From the NCBI GenBank assembly GCA_965230525.1, contig OZ246008.1, positions 3,596,001 through 3,660,000 of the forward strand: a DNA stretch of 64,000 nt, given 5' to 3'. Numbering within the stretch: the first letter of the stretch is position 1; the number at the start of each line of letters is the position of its first letter. The position numbers and the translations under genes were made by a program. The notes under the pieces were generated by a model. The model ran no database searches, had not been told where the DNA came from, and worked only from the letters and a program-made list of their open reading frames with translations. The stretch comes from GCA-002733465 sp965230525. Lineage in GTDB: Bacteria > Pseudomonadota > Gammaproteobacteria > Enterobacterales > Kangiellaceae. Of the stretch, positions 1 to 8,687 are shown piece after piece.

Positions 1-522
1 TATTATGAAATTGATGTCAAGTTTACCCTTATATTTTTCTGCAAGAGTTAAAAGATTAGTTTTACCTGCGTCGCTAATACTTTTAATTTCTATCATAAGT
101 GGTTTTGACAACCTGTGTTCCACAGAGACCTCTAAAACCTCCTCTGGTGTTGGAATCTGAAAACAAGATCCTTCGGGCCCATTCTTCAAACAGTACTTTC
201 TAACCTCCTTAAATGGTGTGTTTTCTAACTTTGAATCATGTCTCTTAATAGTCATTCTATCGAAATTTGCGTCATGAAAAACTACTAGCTCACCTGAGCT
301 AGTCTCCCTAACATCAAACTCGGCATACTTGAATTTTTTTTCATGCTGCAAGCCAGCTAAAACTGCTCGATATAGTTGAAGTGAATTTTCAGGCAAACAG
401 GAAATTGCGTCAGCTCCGAGTCTATGACCGTAATTCACGGCAGTAGCTTTATCCGCTCCACAAGAAATATTAAAAAGACAGAATATACAGAAAGCAATTT
501 GAACTAAGAATTTTTTTATCAT
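1..522 (-). CDS. GDPD-family phosphodiesterase, probable lipoprotein (C-terminus off window)
   Basis: This reading frame runs from an ATG at 522 off the left edge, giving 174 codons without a stop. The N-terminus is a short hydrophobic signal ending in FNISC, which could be a lipobox, although N at -3 is not canonical. The mature part carries the hallmarks of glycerophosphodiester phosphodiesterases: YGHRLGA with PENSL (the HRG...PEN region), then AEFDVRE and VVFHD (acidic metal ligand and second histidine). The family hydrolyses glycerophosphodiesters to glycerol-3-phosphate and an alcohol. It follows the sulfotransferase gene at the end of the capsule operon, so an envelope role in trimming or recycling a glycerol-phosphate polymer is plausible but inferred. 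The G-H-R-L-G spelling departs slightly from the usual HRG, so activity is unproven. Confidence 0.8.
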   Translation of the reverse strand, partial: MIKKFLVQIAFCIFCLFNISCGADKATAVNYGHRLGADAISCLPENSLQLYRAVLAGLQHEKKFKYAEFDVRETSSGELVVFHDANFDRMTIKRHDSKLENTPFKEVRKYCLKNGPEGSCFQIPTPEEVLEVSVEHRLSKPLMIEIKSISDAGKTNLLTLAEKYKGKLDINFII

Positions 523-534
523 TTAATTTCTCAT

Positions 535-1299
535 TTACTGTTTACTATTGTTGGTCAATTCATCATCAAGAAATACTTCAAACTCAGTTCCTAACAAGCT
601 ATTAACAACAGCTTGATAGTTAATTATGACCTCTCTTAGTTTATCGCTTGTCATCTTTACATAATGTTCATCTAGAACTTGAAGTTTCACCCCCATAAAC
701 TCGCAGAGCTTTGCTTGCACCATTTTACTATTTTCCAAATATGACTCATAAGTTAGACGCAATATATCATCATTGTTACTGAATTTACTTTCCCAAAAGT
801 CATTCTCGGCCTGTATTTTTTTTAATGCTGAAATGAGGCCATTTGTATTAATAGCAATTTTTGTTTGTTCTATAGGCACACGACTATTATATCCTCTTTT
901 CACCGCCAGCTTCCGAGAAACAAATGTTTTAAGTAAGTTCTTTCTAACTATATGAATTATCTTAATATTATTATTCTTTATATAGCTAACGATCGTCGGA
1001 AACATTTTTGCTTGATTACACATTAGCTTGAATCCTATATTGCCATCCGATGACGTAAGATAAATATTATCTAATGTTTTTTTTACTAACTTCTCGCGAT
1101 CGAAAAAATGTCTAATTAGATTTAAATTCGTACTCAACATTAAGCGATGATAAGCCAATCTGTGTTTTGAAGGTTTTGTTCTAAAGTGACGCATCTTAAA
1201 AAGTTCAGGATAGCACTCTATATCAGCGTGGCTATTTAAGGCCCTACGAATAACGGTTGTACCCGTTCGTTGTATACCTATTATTACAAATTTTTTCAT
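535..1299 (-). CDS. Sulfotransferase-family protein
   Basis: This is a 254-residue protein of the P-loop sulfotransferase fold. The N-terminus reads KKFVIIGIQRTGTT, the 5'-phosphosulfate-binding loop that holds PAPS. A later HIVRKNLLKTFVS segment resembles the 3'-phosphate-binding motif (R...S). No signal peptide or membrane segment is evident, so it is probably cytoplasmic. I chose the ATG at 1299 because the nucleotide loop begins directly after it. A longer frame from a TTG at 1356 overlaps the stop of the preceding gene and would add 19 residues. It is the penultimate visible gene of the capsule operon, suggesting that it sulfates a sugar or lipid in the polymer. The acceptor cannot be read from sequence, and several such proteins in surface-polymer loci lack a tested substrate. 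Confidence 0.75.
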   Translation of the reverse strand: MKKFVIIGIQRTGTTVIRRALNSHADIECYPELFKMRHFRTKPSKHRLAYHRLMLSTNLNLIRHFFDREKLVKKTLDNIYLTSSDGNIGFKLMCNQAKMFPTIVSYIKNNNIKIIHIVRKNLLKTFVSRKLAVKRGYNSRVPIEQTKIAINTNGLISALKKIQAENDFWESKFSNNDDILRLTYESYLENSKMVQAKLCEFMGVKLQVLDEHYVKMTSDKLREVIINYQAVVNSLLGTEFEVFLDDELTNNSKQ

Positions 1300-1352
1300 G
1301 CTCAACCTAAGGGAGTTTATTTGTGAAGTAGAATTAACTTTCAAACAACTAA

Positions 1353-2492
1353 TCAAAACACTCTTCGAAAATCAATTATAGCTTTGTAAATAAGCTCTGT
1401 TTTATTCGCTTTCTGTTCACACACATGATATTTTTGCTTTTGAATGTCGTATCCTATAAAGTCGGAGTTCTTTAAATTCAATTCAAGTGACTTAAGTAGC
1501 TGATCAAAACAATCTAATAAAGGTGTCGGCAATTCCCTTTTGTAGTCTAATATAAAGCCTCTTTGCTTTTGATATTCAGCATAATCTTGCGCGTAGAATA
1601 CGATTGGCTTATCTACTAGGAGGAAATCTACCCAAATACTAGAGTAATCGGTAATTAAGATATCTGTTTCTCGTAATATTAAATTAGTGTTTGTGATATC
1701 GGATACATCTTTGATATTTGGGTGATTCAGTAGACGATTATATGTTTTCAGTTTGGAAAATTTATGAGTTCTTAACCATAAACAGACATTTTCTTTTTCA
1801 AGAAAGTTACACAGTTTTTCTTGTTGTTCCTCAGATAAATCAATTGGTTCGAGCCACTCCCTACTTCCGCCTCGATATGTTGGAGCCCACAAGATAGATT
1901 TACAAAAACCAAATTTCAACGTCGACAGCTGCTGCAGATATTGATTTACATCTAACGTTACTACCTCTGTGTTCGAACTCAATAAATAGTCATTTCTCGG
2001 TAATCCTGTGCTTAAAACATTAAATCTTGGAATATTCATTGAAGCAGACATAAGCAACGCATCGTAATCTGAATTTGAACATACTATATCAGTAATCTTA
2101 GCTTGTTTAACCGAACGAGTTTGTTCTTGAAAATCTAATAAATGAAACCTAATCTTTTTGAATGGAGTTCCATGCCACAGATTTACTCTTACGTGCTTTT
2201 TACTTATCAGCCCTAGAGGGATTGAATGATCATAGATAATGAATTTGCTACTAATCAAGTGCCAATAAACAATAAAATAATTCTTTAAGCCTGACCTTGA
2301 CAAATCATTTCCATCGAGTAGACGTACTTTATGCGATGTTTCATTTATGAGATAGTAATGCAATATTTGCAAATTTGCATCCCAATAGGTTCCGTTCGTT
2401 ATATAAATGCAAAACTGATATTTCTTAGGGAGCACTATATCGACTAGGCTCACCATCTGAATAAAACAGTATTTTAAAAATCTATACAACAT
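1353..2492 (-). CDS. TagF/CDP-glycerol glycerophosphotransferase-family protein (379 aa)
   Basis: Members of this family transfer glycerol-phosphate or ribitol-phosphate from a CDP-activated donor onto a growing polymer or its primer. Visible motifs in order are NLWHGTPFKK near residue 105 (conserved His-Gly), ILWAPTYRGG near 200, LRTH near 240 (second conserved His) and ITDYSSIWVDF near 280, followed by PIVFY. There is no signal peptide. The first residues are hydrophobic, consistent with peripheral membrane association. The ATG at 2492 has a strong GGGAGG ribosome site. It is the shortest and most divergent of three such proteins here and could be the primer or linker enzyme, with a larger one as polymerase. 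That division of labour is inference, and a role with another NDP-alditol donor is possible. Confidence 0.85.
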   Translation of the reverse strand: MLYRFLKYCFIQMVSLVDIVLPKKYQFCIYITNGTYWDANLQILHYYLINETSHKVRLLDGNDLSRSGLKNYFIVYWHLISSKFIIYDHSIPLGLISKKHVRVNLWHGTPFKKIRFHLLDFQEQTRSVKQAKITDIVCSNSDYDALLMSASMNIPRFNVLSTGLPRNDYLLSSNTEVVTLDVNQYLQQLSTLKFGFCKSILWAPTYRGGSREWLEPIDLSEEQQEKLCNFLEKENVCLWLRTHKFSKLKTYNRLLNHPNIKDVSDITNTNLILRETDILITDYSSIWVDFLLVDKPIVFYAQDYAEYQKQRGFILDYKRELPTPLLDCFDQLLKSLELNLKNSDFIGYDIQKQKYHVCEQKANKTELIYKAIIDFRRVF

Positions 2493-2538
2493 AGCCTCCC
2501 CGATTGAACAAGATAGAACTTGCTAAAATTTAGATATT

Positions 2539-4218
2539 TCAAACAATTTTCTCATCTTGCGAATAGTCTAGATCGAGCTGTTCTTTGAAGCGCTCCATCG
2601 CACCTTGGGGCCAATGACCTAGTGAATACCTAGCCACTTTAAGACGTTCATCTTTTAGCGGGTCCATGGTTGTCACCGTTCGAAGCAATTGGTCCAAGTT
2701 CTCCCAATTATCAGACAAAATGTAGGCCGCTTTTGAAGAGTAAAAATTAGAATGATAGTTCGTTAGACTCAAACTTCGCGGGTTACTTATAATTATTGGT
2801 TTCTCAGTATATAAATAATCATTTAACACGCTAGATACATCTGTAATAATACAGTTCGATTCATTCATTAAGTCATGAATATTTTTATCATTACCAAAAA
2901 TCTCTACATTAGATAATTGCGCTAACCCAATTTGAAGATCATTTAAATGTCTTTTAACATTTTGGCTTACTATCCCTGTGTAAGGATGTGGTTTAAATAA
3001 CAATACGATATTTGGGTTTGCTAACATCGTTTGCAATGCTTTTAAGGTATATGAGTTAATCGAAGTATAGTTCGCGTCCTCTGAAAAGCCTTCCCAGGTT
3101 GGTGCATATAACACTCTTATTCTATTTTTTGGCGCTGGTACACCTTTATCCAACGCTAGATCAGTCTGAGGCCGTCCAACTAATTCAAATCGCTTATCAT
3201 CTATTCCAAGCCCCGCATCTCTAATCCTATCAATGGCCAACTGTCCGGCCACATATAATTTATCGTAGCTCCTTAGAAACTTACTAACATTTACTACCTT
3301 ATCGCTTTCACCATGATTTACGAAAATATGTTTTAAATGGGACCATCGAAAGAAGTGACTATTCTTAGCACTATTCGCCGGATAAAGTACAATTTTAGTA
3401 TCATTTGTCAAAAATAGATCAATAGCTCCCATGTTTTTAGCCAAGAAAATTGGAAGATGAGTATTGTAAAATTCTAAAAAAAAATGTCGCTCTCTGACAA
3501 TAATAAGAACTCGTTTTCCGCAACGGTTTAATACATCAAGCCACTGCTTCAATTGATAAGCTGAACCTTTATGCCCAGCACAATAAAATATGACTTCAGG
3601 TCGATAACTTTCTACATACATTCTTATGGACCTTTTACTAGCGCCATTTTTAAATTCCACCAAATTCTTAAGCTTGAAAAATATATTGTACAAATAGGGA
3701 GCGAAAGCTATCAAAAGCACGAGTAAAACTGTGCCTAAATACATTGGAAATAGCAGCGAAACAAAAACTAAATAAACAGGCCACTTTAATCGTAAAAAAA
3801 CCTCCCTTGATACTTTCATCCATATAGCAACTTTTTTGGGCTTTTGATAAGTTTCTATCTTGATTTTTTTAATCAGGTTTTCAACTTTTCGTGCAATTAG
3901 TTCACTTGTTATACCTAATGCCAAGATTAAGAGAACCGAGGCTGAAAACTCTAAATAATATTGTAGTAAAACAGAAACCAGTAAAAGTATACTTAAAACA
4001 CGATCAATAATTGGAAAAACCAAGTTATAAACGAGAAAAAACGGTCCGTTCGATTCAGCTTTTGTAAATAATAAACTTGCCAGACGTACCAAAACTAGAA
4101 GCAAGAATACTCCCTGTATATTTTCTAAACTACTATTCCATTCAACCTCATTTGATAGCAAGATGACCAAAAAAACAGAAATCATCAAATAAAACGTCTT
4201 CAAAATCAAATTTATCAA
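2539..4218 (-). CDS. TagF-like glycerophosphotransferase with membrane N-terminus (559 aa)
   Basis: The first 180 residues contain about six hydrophobic segments (for example ILLLVSVLLQYYL and VFVSLLFPMYLGTVLLVLL). A CDP-glycerol glycerophosphotransferase domain follows: YQLKQW near 222, VNHGESDK near 300, VGRPQTDL, LYAPTWEG near 370, FKPHP near 410 and ITDVSSVLNDY near 455. The enzyme would transfer glycerol-phosphate or a similar alditol-phosphate at the inner membrane. Translation starts at a TTG (4218) preceded by AAGGAGAG at good spacing; no nearby ATG is better placed. The catalytic half closely parallels the neighbour at 4554-5918, so the two look like paralogs with different N-termini. 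The membrane-embedded N-terminus is unusual for the family and might couple polymerisation to the export complex. Confidence 0.85.
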   Translation of the reverse strand: MINLILKTFYLMISVFLVILLSNEVEWNSSLENIQGVFLLLVLVRLASLLFTKAESNGPFFLVYNLVFPIIDRVLSILLLVSVLLQYYLEFSASVLLILALGITSELIARKVENLIKKIKIETYQKPKKVAIWMKVSREVFLRLKWPVYLVFVSLLFPMYLGTVLLVLLIAFAPYLYNIFFKLKNLVEFKNGASKRSIRMYVESYRPEVIFYCAGHKGSAYQLKQWLDVLNRCGKRVLIIVRERHFFLEFYNTHLPIFLAKNMGAIDLFLTNDTKIVLYPANSAKNSHFFRWSHLKHIFVNHGESDKVVNVSKFLRSYDKLYVAGQLAIDRIRDAGLGIDDKRFELVGRPQTDLALDKGVPAPKNRIRVLYAPTWEGFSEDANYTSINSYTLKALQTMLANPNIVLLFKPHPYTGIVSQNVKRHLNDLQIGLAQLSNVEIFGNDKNIHDLMNESNCIITDVSSVLNDYLYTEKPIIISNPRSLSLTNYHSNFYSSKAAYILSDNWENLDQLLRTVTTMDPLKDERLKVARYSLGHWPQGAMERFKEQLDLDYSQDEKIV

Positions 4219-4553
4219 AAAACTCTCCTTATCTGAGTTTATAGGAAATATAAAGAGCTACAAATTTATACTTGTATACTAGAAACAAAAACTCAGAAAA
4301 ACTAGATAGAAGTGAGAAAGCTATTCTTCCGAAATTTAACATTACCAATGAAGCTTCTTGCCGCTCTACATTATCTAGATTAAGAACCTAAAAACTATAG
4401 ATTGATTGTAGCATGTCTTTTTTAGAATCCTTTTCACTAACTCACTCCTTTCAAGTTTTTTACCTATTGCGGGAAACAGCGAGCCAATATGGTTTTGGTT
4501 AATCTCATTACGTACAGCTTTATCTATATGGACCTATTAAACGCGAAATAACA
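4219..4553. other. Gene-free gap inside the capsule operon
   Basis: These 335 bases separate two TagF-like genes in an otherwise tightly packed operon. The stretch is AT-rich. I see no convincing open frame, hairpin terminator or sigma-70 promoter, apart from the AAGGAGAG ribosome site next to 4218. It may hold an internal promoter, or it may be the scar of a lost gene. Confidence 0.5.
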
Positions 4554-5918
4554 CTAAGTTTCCACACGACCTAAAAGGAGTTTTGTATCTTGCTCTTGCT
4601 CTCGCTCATGAATAGCATCATCAATTTCTTGTAAAAATTTATGAGTAGAGCCTCCCTTTTCAAACTCACCGAGATAGTAGGATTTTATTTCTTGCCTTAG
4701 ATCATAGGTATAATCGTTTTCGAGCAAATCGCCGACCAATGAGTCGATGTTTAAATAGTCCTCCCCATCTAATAATCTAGCAGCCTTTACAAATTCAGGC
4801 ATACCCTTAAGTCGGTCAAAATAATTTGTAATTAACATTGGTCGATCGAAATAAAGAAAATCGATTGCCGCTGAAGTATTATCAAATATGGCCAAATCTA
4901 CACGAGGAAATATCTTCAATATATCCTCACTTATCAAACTGACCCCGTTATCGTTTTCTCTAACAATTTTTTCGATTTGTTTATGCGCTCTTAATTCCTT
5001 TTTACACGTTGAACCTACTGAAGGGTGTGGCTTGTAAATGACAAAGTTATCCTCATTAATAAGTAAGTTATTAATCATTTCCACACCATAGTCTGCAATT
5101 GATGAGTAATTCATTGATTCATGGGTGGCAGCCCAAGTCGGAGCGTAAATTATGATGTTCTTGTCTTCCGGGATTTCTACTTCTGTCGTTTGAACAAAGT
5201 CTAGTTGTGGCCGACCAACTATTCGATACTTTGAAGCATCAAAATTAAGTAAATGTCTTTTATACCTGTCGACTGCAGCCTTACCTACACAAAACACCCT
5301 ATCGTAAGCCTTAGACTGATTAGAGTACATACAAGATTTTTCGCTTTCCCCGTGATTTATGTGAATATGAATTGAATTGGAAGACATTAAGGATTGAAAA
5401 TTTTTGACTCCATTATTAACGTACAGCAATACTTTAATAGAGTTCTTATTATAGAATGCGTCTACATCATCTATACTGTGCAAATAACGTACATCAAATT
5501 CATTTATCAACAATTCTTCATATACCTTTAAACTTCTCACTAATATCGTAAATTTATAAACTTTAGCTATTTCATCAAAAACACTAAACCATTGTTTTAG
5601 TTGATATATATTAGTTAGCGAACCATAAAAATAAACAGCAACATCAATACTCTCTGGATGACGACCACTCGTGTTGGAAAGTTGGGATAAAACACGGTAG
5701 GATACCTTAATCATGTCCTCCTTTTCTTTTGAAAAAATATCTTTACTCTTGATTTTTTCTATCTCTTTTTTTAATTTGGCATTTCTCTTTGAGAGCTTTT
5801 TGTTCTCTTGTTGTAATTTATCAGCCCTTCCTCTGAAGAAATTGTTATTTAAAAACAACTTGAGCTTTGGTAACAAATAGAATATTCCCTTAAAAGTCAG
5901 TATTAAGATATTTTTCAT
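4554..5918 (-). CDS. TagF-like glycerophosphotransferase with coiled-coil N-terminus (454 aa)
   Basis: A hydrophobic start is followed by a strongly charged heptad-like stretch (residues about 30-65, rich in K, E, L and N) that should form a coiled coil. The family domain then shows YQLKQW, INHGESEKS, VGRPQLDF, IYAPTWAATHES, YKPHPS and IFDNTSAAIDF, which are the histidine and nucleotide-binding motifs of CDP-glycerol glycerophosphotransferases. The start is taken at the ATG at 5918, with GGA upstream; the frame extends four codons further to a TTG at 5930. It shares YQLKQW, HGES and VGRPQ with the 559-residue neighbour, so they are paralogs. The first, second or both may polymerise the backbone. 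Lengths and N-termini suggest different partners. Confidence 0.85.
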   Translation of the reverse strand: MKNILILTFKGIFYLLPKLKLFLNNNFFRGRADKLQQENKKLSKRNAKLKKEIEKIKSKDIFSKEKEDMIKVSYRVLSQLSNTSGRHPESIDVAVYFYGSLTNIYQLKQWFSVFDEIAKVYKFTILVRSLKVYEELLINEFDVRYLHSIDDVDAFYNKNSIKVLLYVNNGVKNFQSLMSSNSIHIHINHGESEKSCMYSNQSKAYDRVFCVGKAAVDRYKRHLLNFDASKYRIVGRPQLDFVQTTEVEIPEDKNIIIYAPTWAATHESMNYSSIADYGVEMINNLLINEDNFVIYKPHPSVGSTCKKELRAHKQIEKIVRENDNGVSLISEDILKIFPRVDLAIFDNTSAAIDFLYFDRPMLITNYFDRLKGMPEFVKAARLLDGEDYLNIDSLVGDLLENDYTYDLRQEIKSYYLGEFEKGGSTHKFLQEIDDAIHEREQEQDTKLLLGRVET

Positions 5919-5981
5919 AATATTTTCCAATAGTATCAGTTTGACGTTACGCGCATCAAGAAGGTAAAGATAAGCAAATAA

Positions 5982-6443
5982 CTATTCAAAATCTTTTTTA
6001 AGAGTTTCTATTATCCTAAAAGCATTCAATATATCTTCTTTCGGGATGGACAAAAAATTAGTGAGAGATTTCTTTAATTTGGTAGTAGAAATATCTTGTG
6101 TTCGCTCTAAATAAATCACTTCACAGTACTCTCTCAAAAAATCGAACTTACCAGCCCAATCATCACCGATAACAAAGGTATCAACGTGATGTGCCTTAAT
6201 ATCATCTAACTTTTGCTCCCAAGAAGTTTCAGGAATTACTAAGTCTACATATTTAATTGAAGATACTATTTCAGCACGCTGAGAGTAGGGAATTAATACT
6301 CTTTTATCTTTCTTACGATTGAATTCATCTGTTGATACGGCGACTATTAGTCGATCACCTAACTTTGAAACTCGCTCTAATAATTTAAGGTGTCCTATGT
6401 GAAACATATCAAAAGTCCCATAGGTTATTACTGTTTTACTCAT
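5982..6443 (-). CDS. tagD: Glycerol-3-phosphate cytidylyltransferase, TagD-like
   Basis: This enzyme makes CDP-glycerol from CTP and sn-glycerol-3-phosphate, the donor for teichoic-acid-type glycerophosphotransferases. The frame shows the class signature ITYGTFDMFHIGH (HxGH at residues 15-18), STDEFN, and RTQDISTTK near residue 120, the counterpart of RTxGISTT in TagD. At 153 residues it is about 20 longer than Bacillus TagD, the excess being a C-terminal helix. An in-frame ATG at 6452 would add three residues; the ATG at 6443 matches the family N-terminus better. Its place directly upstream of three TagF-family genes makes a glycerol-phosphate polymer the best reading. A related alditol or ethanolamine substrate cannot be excluded, because the fold is shared by other cytidylyltransferases. 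Confidence 0.9.
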   Translation of the reverse strand: MSKTVITYGTFDMFHIGHLKLLERVSKLGDRLIVAVSTDEFNRKKDKRVLIPYSQRAEIVSSIKYVDLVIPETSWEQKLDDIKAHHVDTFVIGDDWAGKFDFLREYCEVIYLERTQDISTTKLKKSLTNFLSIPKEDILNAFRIIETLKKDFE

Positions 6444-6466
6444 CCAAACCATCCAATCAAATAGAG

Positions 6467-7240
6467 TTATATAAGGGCATTATTAAATTTTCCGTCTCGA
6501 GCAGCGTCTAAAATTTCTAACGAGTCAGTGAATATTCCACAAACCCCCCAACCAAAAAGCTCTGTAGCTCTCTTTAGGGTATTTACAGTCCAAACATTAA
6601 CCTCGACGGATTCAGCCAACATCTCGTACACTAAAGTTTGACTAGCAATAGTGTCTTCAATATTTATATGCTCGGAATTTGTCTTGTTTAAGACCTTTTT
6701 CCAATCAACACCAGCTTTAAATTGTTTTTCAGAAAGCAAGATTGCTGTTTTTAGATTTGGAGCTAGTAATTTTGCAATAAATATCAATTCATGATTAAAA
6801 CTCGATAATATGATTGCATGATTATCTATCAACGGACTGATTTCTTTTAGGAAGCTCTTTACCAAAGACTCACTGGGTGGAACTCCCTTTTTATAAAATT
6901 TTAGTTCAAAGTTTATATTCAGATTTGTCCCAGACAAGAAACTCAGGAATTCCTTAAGTGTTGGAATAGTTTCTTTGTCGAAACCATTAGAATCTATGGA
7001 AAGTAACTTAATCTCCTTTAACTCTTCTAGCGAAAGGTCAGATAGGTTGACATCGATACCCGAAGTTCTTATTAAGTTAAGATCATGCGAGAGTATAAAA
7101 AGGTCATTCTTTAATATTCTAACATCACACTCAATCCAATCGACCTTAAAATCAATACATAATTTAAATGCCTTTAGTGAGTTCTCAGGAGCCAGTGCAT
7201 TAACACCTCTATGCGCATAGATTGTTGGAGTACGAGTCAT
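6467..7240 (-). CDS. Glycerophosphodiester phosphodiesterase-family protein, cytoplasmic
   Basis: This is a 257-residue GDPD/UgpQ-like enzyme. HRG (residues 10-12), PEN (18-20), IECDV and LSHD provide the metal ligands and general acid/base of the family, followed by NFELK and a C-terminal VNVWTVN, GIFTD pattern typical of the TIM barrel. No signal peptide is visible, so it should act in the cytoplasm. It lies between the kpsE-like gene and tagD. It could release glycerol-3-phosphate for TagD, or hydrolyse glycerophosphodiester bonds in an unfinished polymer. It differs from the partial GDPD at 1-522, which is predicted to be exported. Identification of the family is firm; the job in the capsule pathway is inferred. 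Confidence 0.88.
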   Translation of the reverse strand: MTRTPTIYAHRGVNALAPENSLKAFKLCIDFKVDWIECDVRILKNDLFILSHDLNLIRTSGIDVNLSDLSLEELKEIKLLSIDSNGFDKETIPTLKEFLSFLSGTNLNINFELKFYKKGVPPSESLVKSFLKEISPLIDNHAIILSSFNHELIFIAKLLAPNLKTAILLSEKQFKAGVDWKKVLNKTNSEHINIEDTIASQTLVYEMLAESVEVNVWTVNTLKRATELFGWGVCGIFTDSLEILDAARDGKFNNALI

Positions 7241-7257
7241 AAAAGTATGATTTCCAC

Positions 7258-8685
7258 TTAGTTCAGTTCGTCAACAATTGCTATGGTCACTCTCACAAGA
7301 CCAAATACTATCAATAATAATAATACCAAAAGTGCCGTATTGTAGATAACTTCAGGGTATTGATTTTCGTCCGTTAGAGTGGGAGACTCTATCACAACTA
7401 AAAATTTTAGCTGTCTATATGCATCAACTCTCTTCTTTTCCAGTGAAACAAGCGACGCTGAAAATGCTTGGAGAGCCATATCCAATTCTATTTTTAATTC
7501 ATAATACTTAGCTTGGAGTGTGCTTACTGTTTGCCCCTCCGTTCCCCCTCGACCTTTACCAGTTAGTCGGGCATTTTCTTGTAAAAGTTGTTTTTCTAAT
7601 GCTTCTATTTCGCGTTTCAATGCAGTTACAAGAGGTGAGCTATCAGTCATAATTTTTTGAAGCCTATAAAGTTCAACCTTCTTCGAAGAAATAGCACTCT
7701 CTAGATTAAACGTTATCTGCTGATATCCTCCCGCCTCTACCAATGGATCCAAAATATTGTTAGCAGCCTGAAACTCTAGTACGTTAGATTTTGCTCTTGC
7801 TAAACGTTCGGATATTAAAAGGTGCTCCTTATTCACAAAAGAGAGCTGCTGATCAGCGATGCTATTGGAGATATTATTAATGTATAATTCCGACAACCGC
7901 ACTATTTCCTGGTTTAGCTTCTTAGCAAAGTCTGCTGTAAAGCCTTGGGTCTTAATGGTGATTAAAGAGGAATCTCTATCAATTGTCACAACCAGGTGCC
8001 TTCTGTAGAATTCGATTAAATCTTCGCTGGACGACCAACTGTGAAGCCTACTAAAAAAATCAACTTTAGTGCTTGAATAATGCTCCTTTAGGGCTAATTG
8101 GCTGTCCAGCAAATAATACATATCAGTTGATAAAATATATGCTTTAACCAAATTTGCATCAATTTCAGTTCCAGGAAGCGAAGAAACGGGTAACATAGCA
8201 AAAGAAGGGGTCACAACAGAGTCATCTGCTTTCTTTACGATCAATATCGAACGACTTTCATACCTTTCTGAAGCAAAACCAACTTGATATATAAAAAATA
8301 TCAAACTGGGTAAGATGACAAATAGAGTGAAAGGACTCTTGACTTTGTCACGTAAAATTTTGGACCTCAAAGCTCCAAAAATTCCAGAAATATTGCCTTT
8401 GGCTGTTTCTTTAAGAAACTGTTCGTCCGAAGACATGTGTAAAAAATTAGGGTCACTCTGGTTTAATCCATAACATAAAGAGTGCATTTTCTTTTTAATT
8501 TTGGGGCCATCTGGTCTCAGCGTATGAGCCCTTTGAATCAACCTATAAGCCAGCGCAGTATCTTCTTTTTCAATGTTCCTTACAAGCCTATACAAAAAAT
8601 CGGGGTTTAGCCAATCATCCGCAGAAGTCTCTTTCTTTATTTCCTGGAAGCGTTTTTCCACTTCTTGTATTTTTTCTAGACTCAT
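7258..8685 (-). CDS. kpsE: Capsule export inner-membrane protein, KpsE/CtrB/BexC-like
   Basis: This is a polysaccharide co-polymerase-type protein bridging the ABC exporter and the outer-membrane channel. One transmembrane segment lies near residue 120 (FTLFVILPSLIFFIYQVGF). A long periplasmic part has helical, coiled-coil character between about 260 and 420 (ISERLARAKSN, ALKREIEALEKQ), and a second segment sits at the very end (YNTALLVLLLLIVFGLV). Before the first membrane segment there are over 100 cytoplasmic residues, including LAYRLIQRAHTLRP, which looks like a TPR-type helical repeat. Typical KpsE has only a short N-terminus (total near 380 residues), so this is an extension. It follows kpsT by two bases, in the order D-M-T-E of a group-2 capsule exporter. 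Confidence 0.85.
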   Translation of the reverse strand: MSLEKIQEVEKRFQEIKKETSADDWLNPDFLYRLVRNIEKEDTALAYRLIQRAHTLRPDGPKIKKKMHSLCYGLNQSDPNFLHMSSDEQFLKETAKGNISGIFGALRSKILRDKVKSPFTLFVILPSLIFFIYQVGFASERYESRSILIVKKADDSVVTPSFAMLPVSSLPGTEIDANLVKAYILSTDMYYLLDSQLALKEHYSSTKVDFFSRLHSWSSSEDLIEFYRRHLVVTIDRDSSLITIKTQGFTADFAKKLNQEIVRLSELYINNISNSIADQQLSFVNKEHLLISERLARAKSNVLEFQAANNILDPLVEAGGYQQITFNLESAISSKKVELYRLQKIMTDSSPLVTALKREIEALEKQLLQENARLTGKGRGGTEGQTVSTLQAKYYELKIELDMALQAFSASLVSLEKKRVDAYRQLKFLVVIESPTLTDENQYPEVIYNTALLVLLLLIVFGLVRVTIAIVDELN

Positions 8686-8687
8686 AA

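Noticed and set aside
6975..7220. Plus-strand frame opposite the cytoplasmic GDPD gene
   Set aside because: It is an antisense shadow of a gene with full catalytic motifs and has no independent support.
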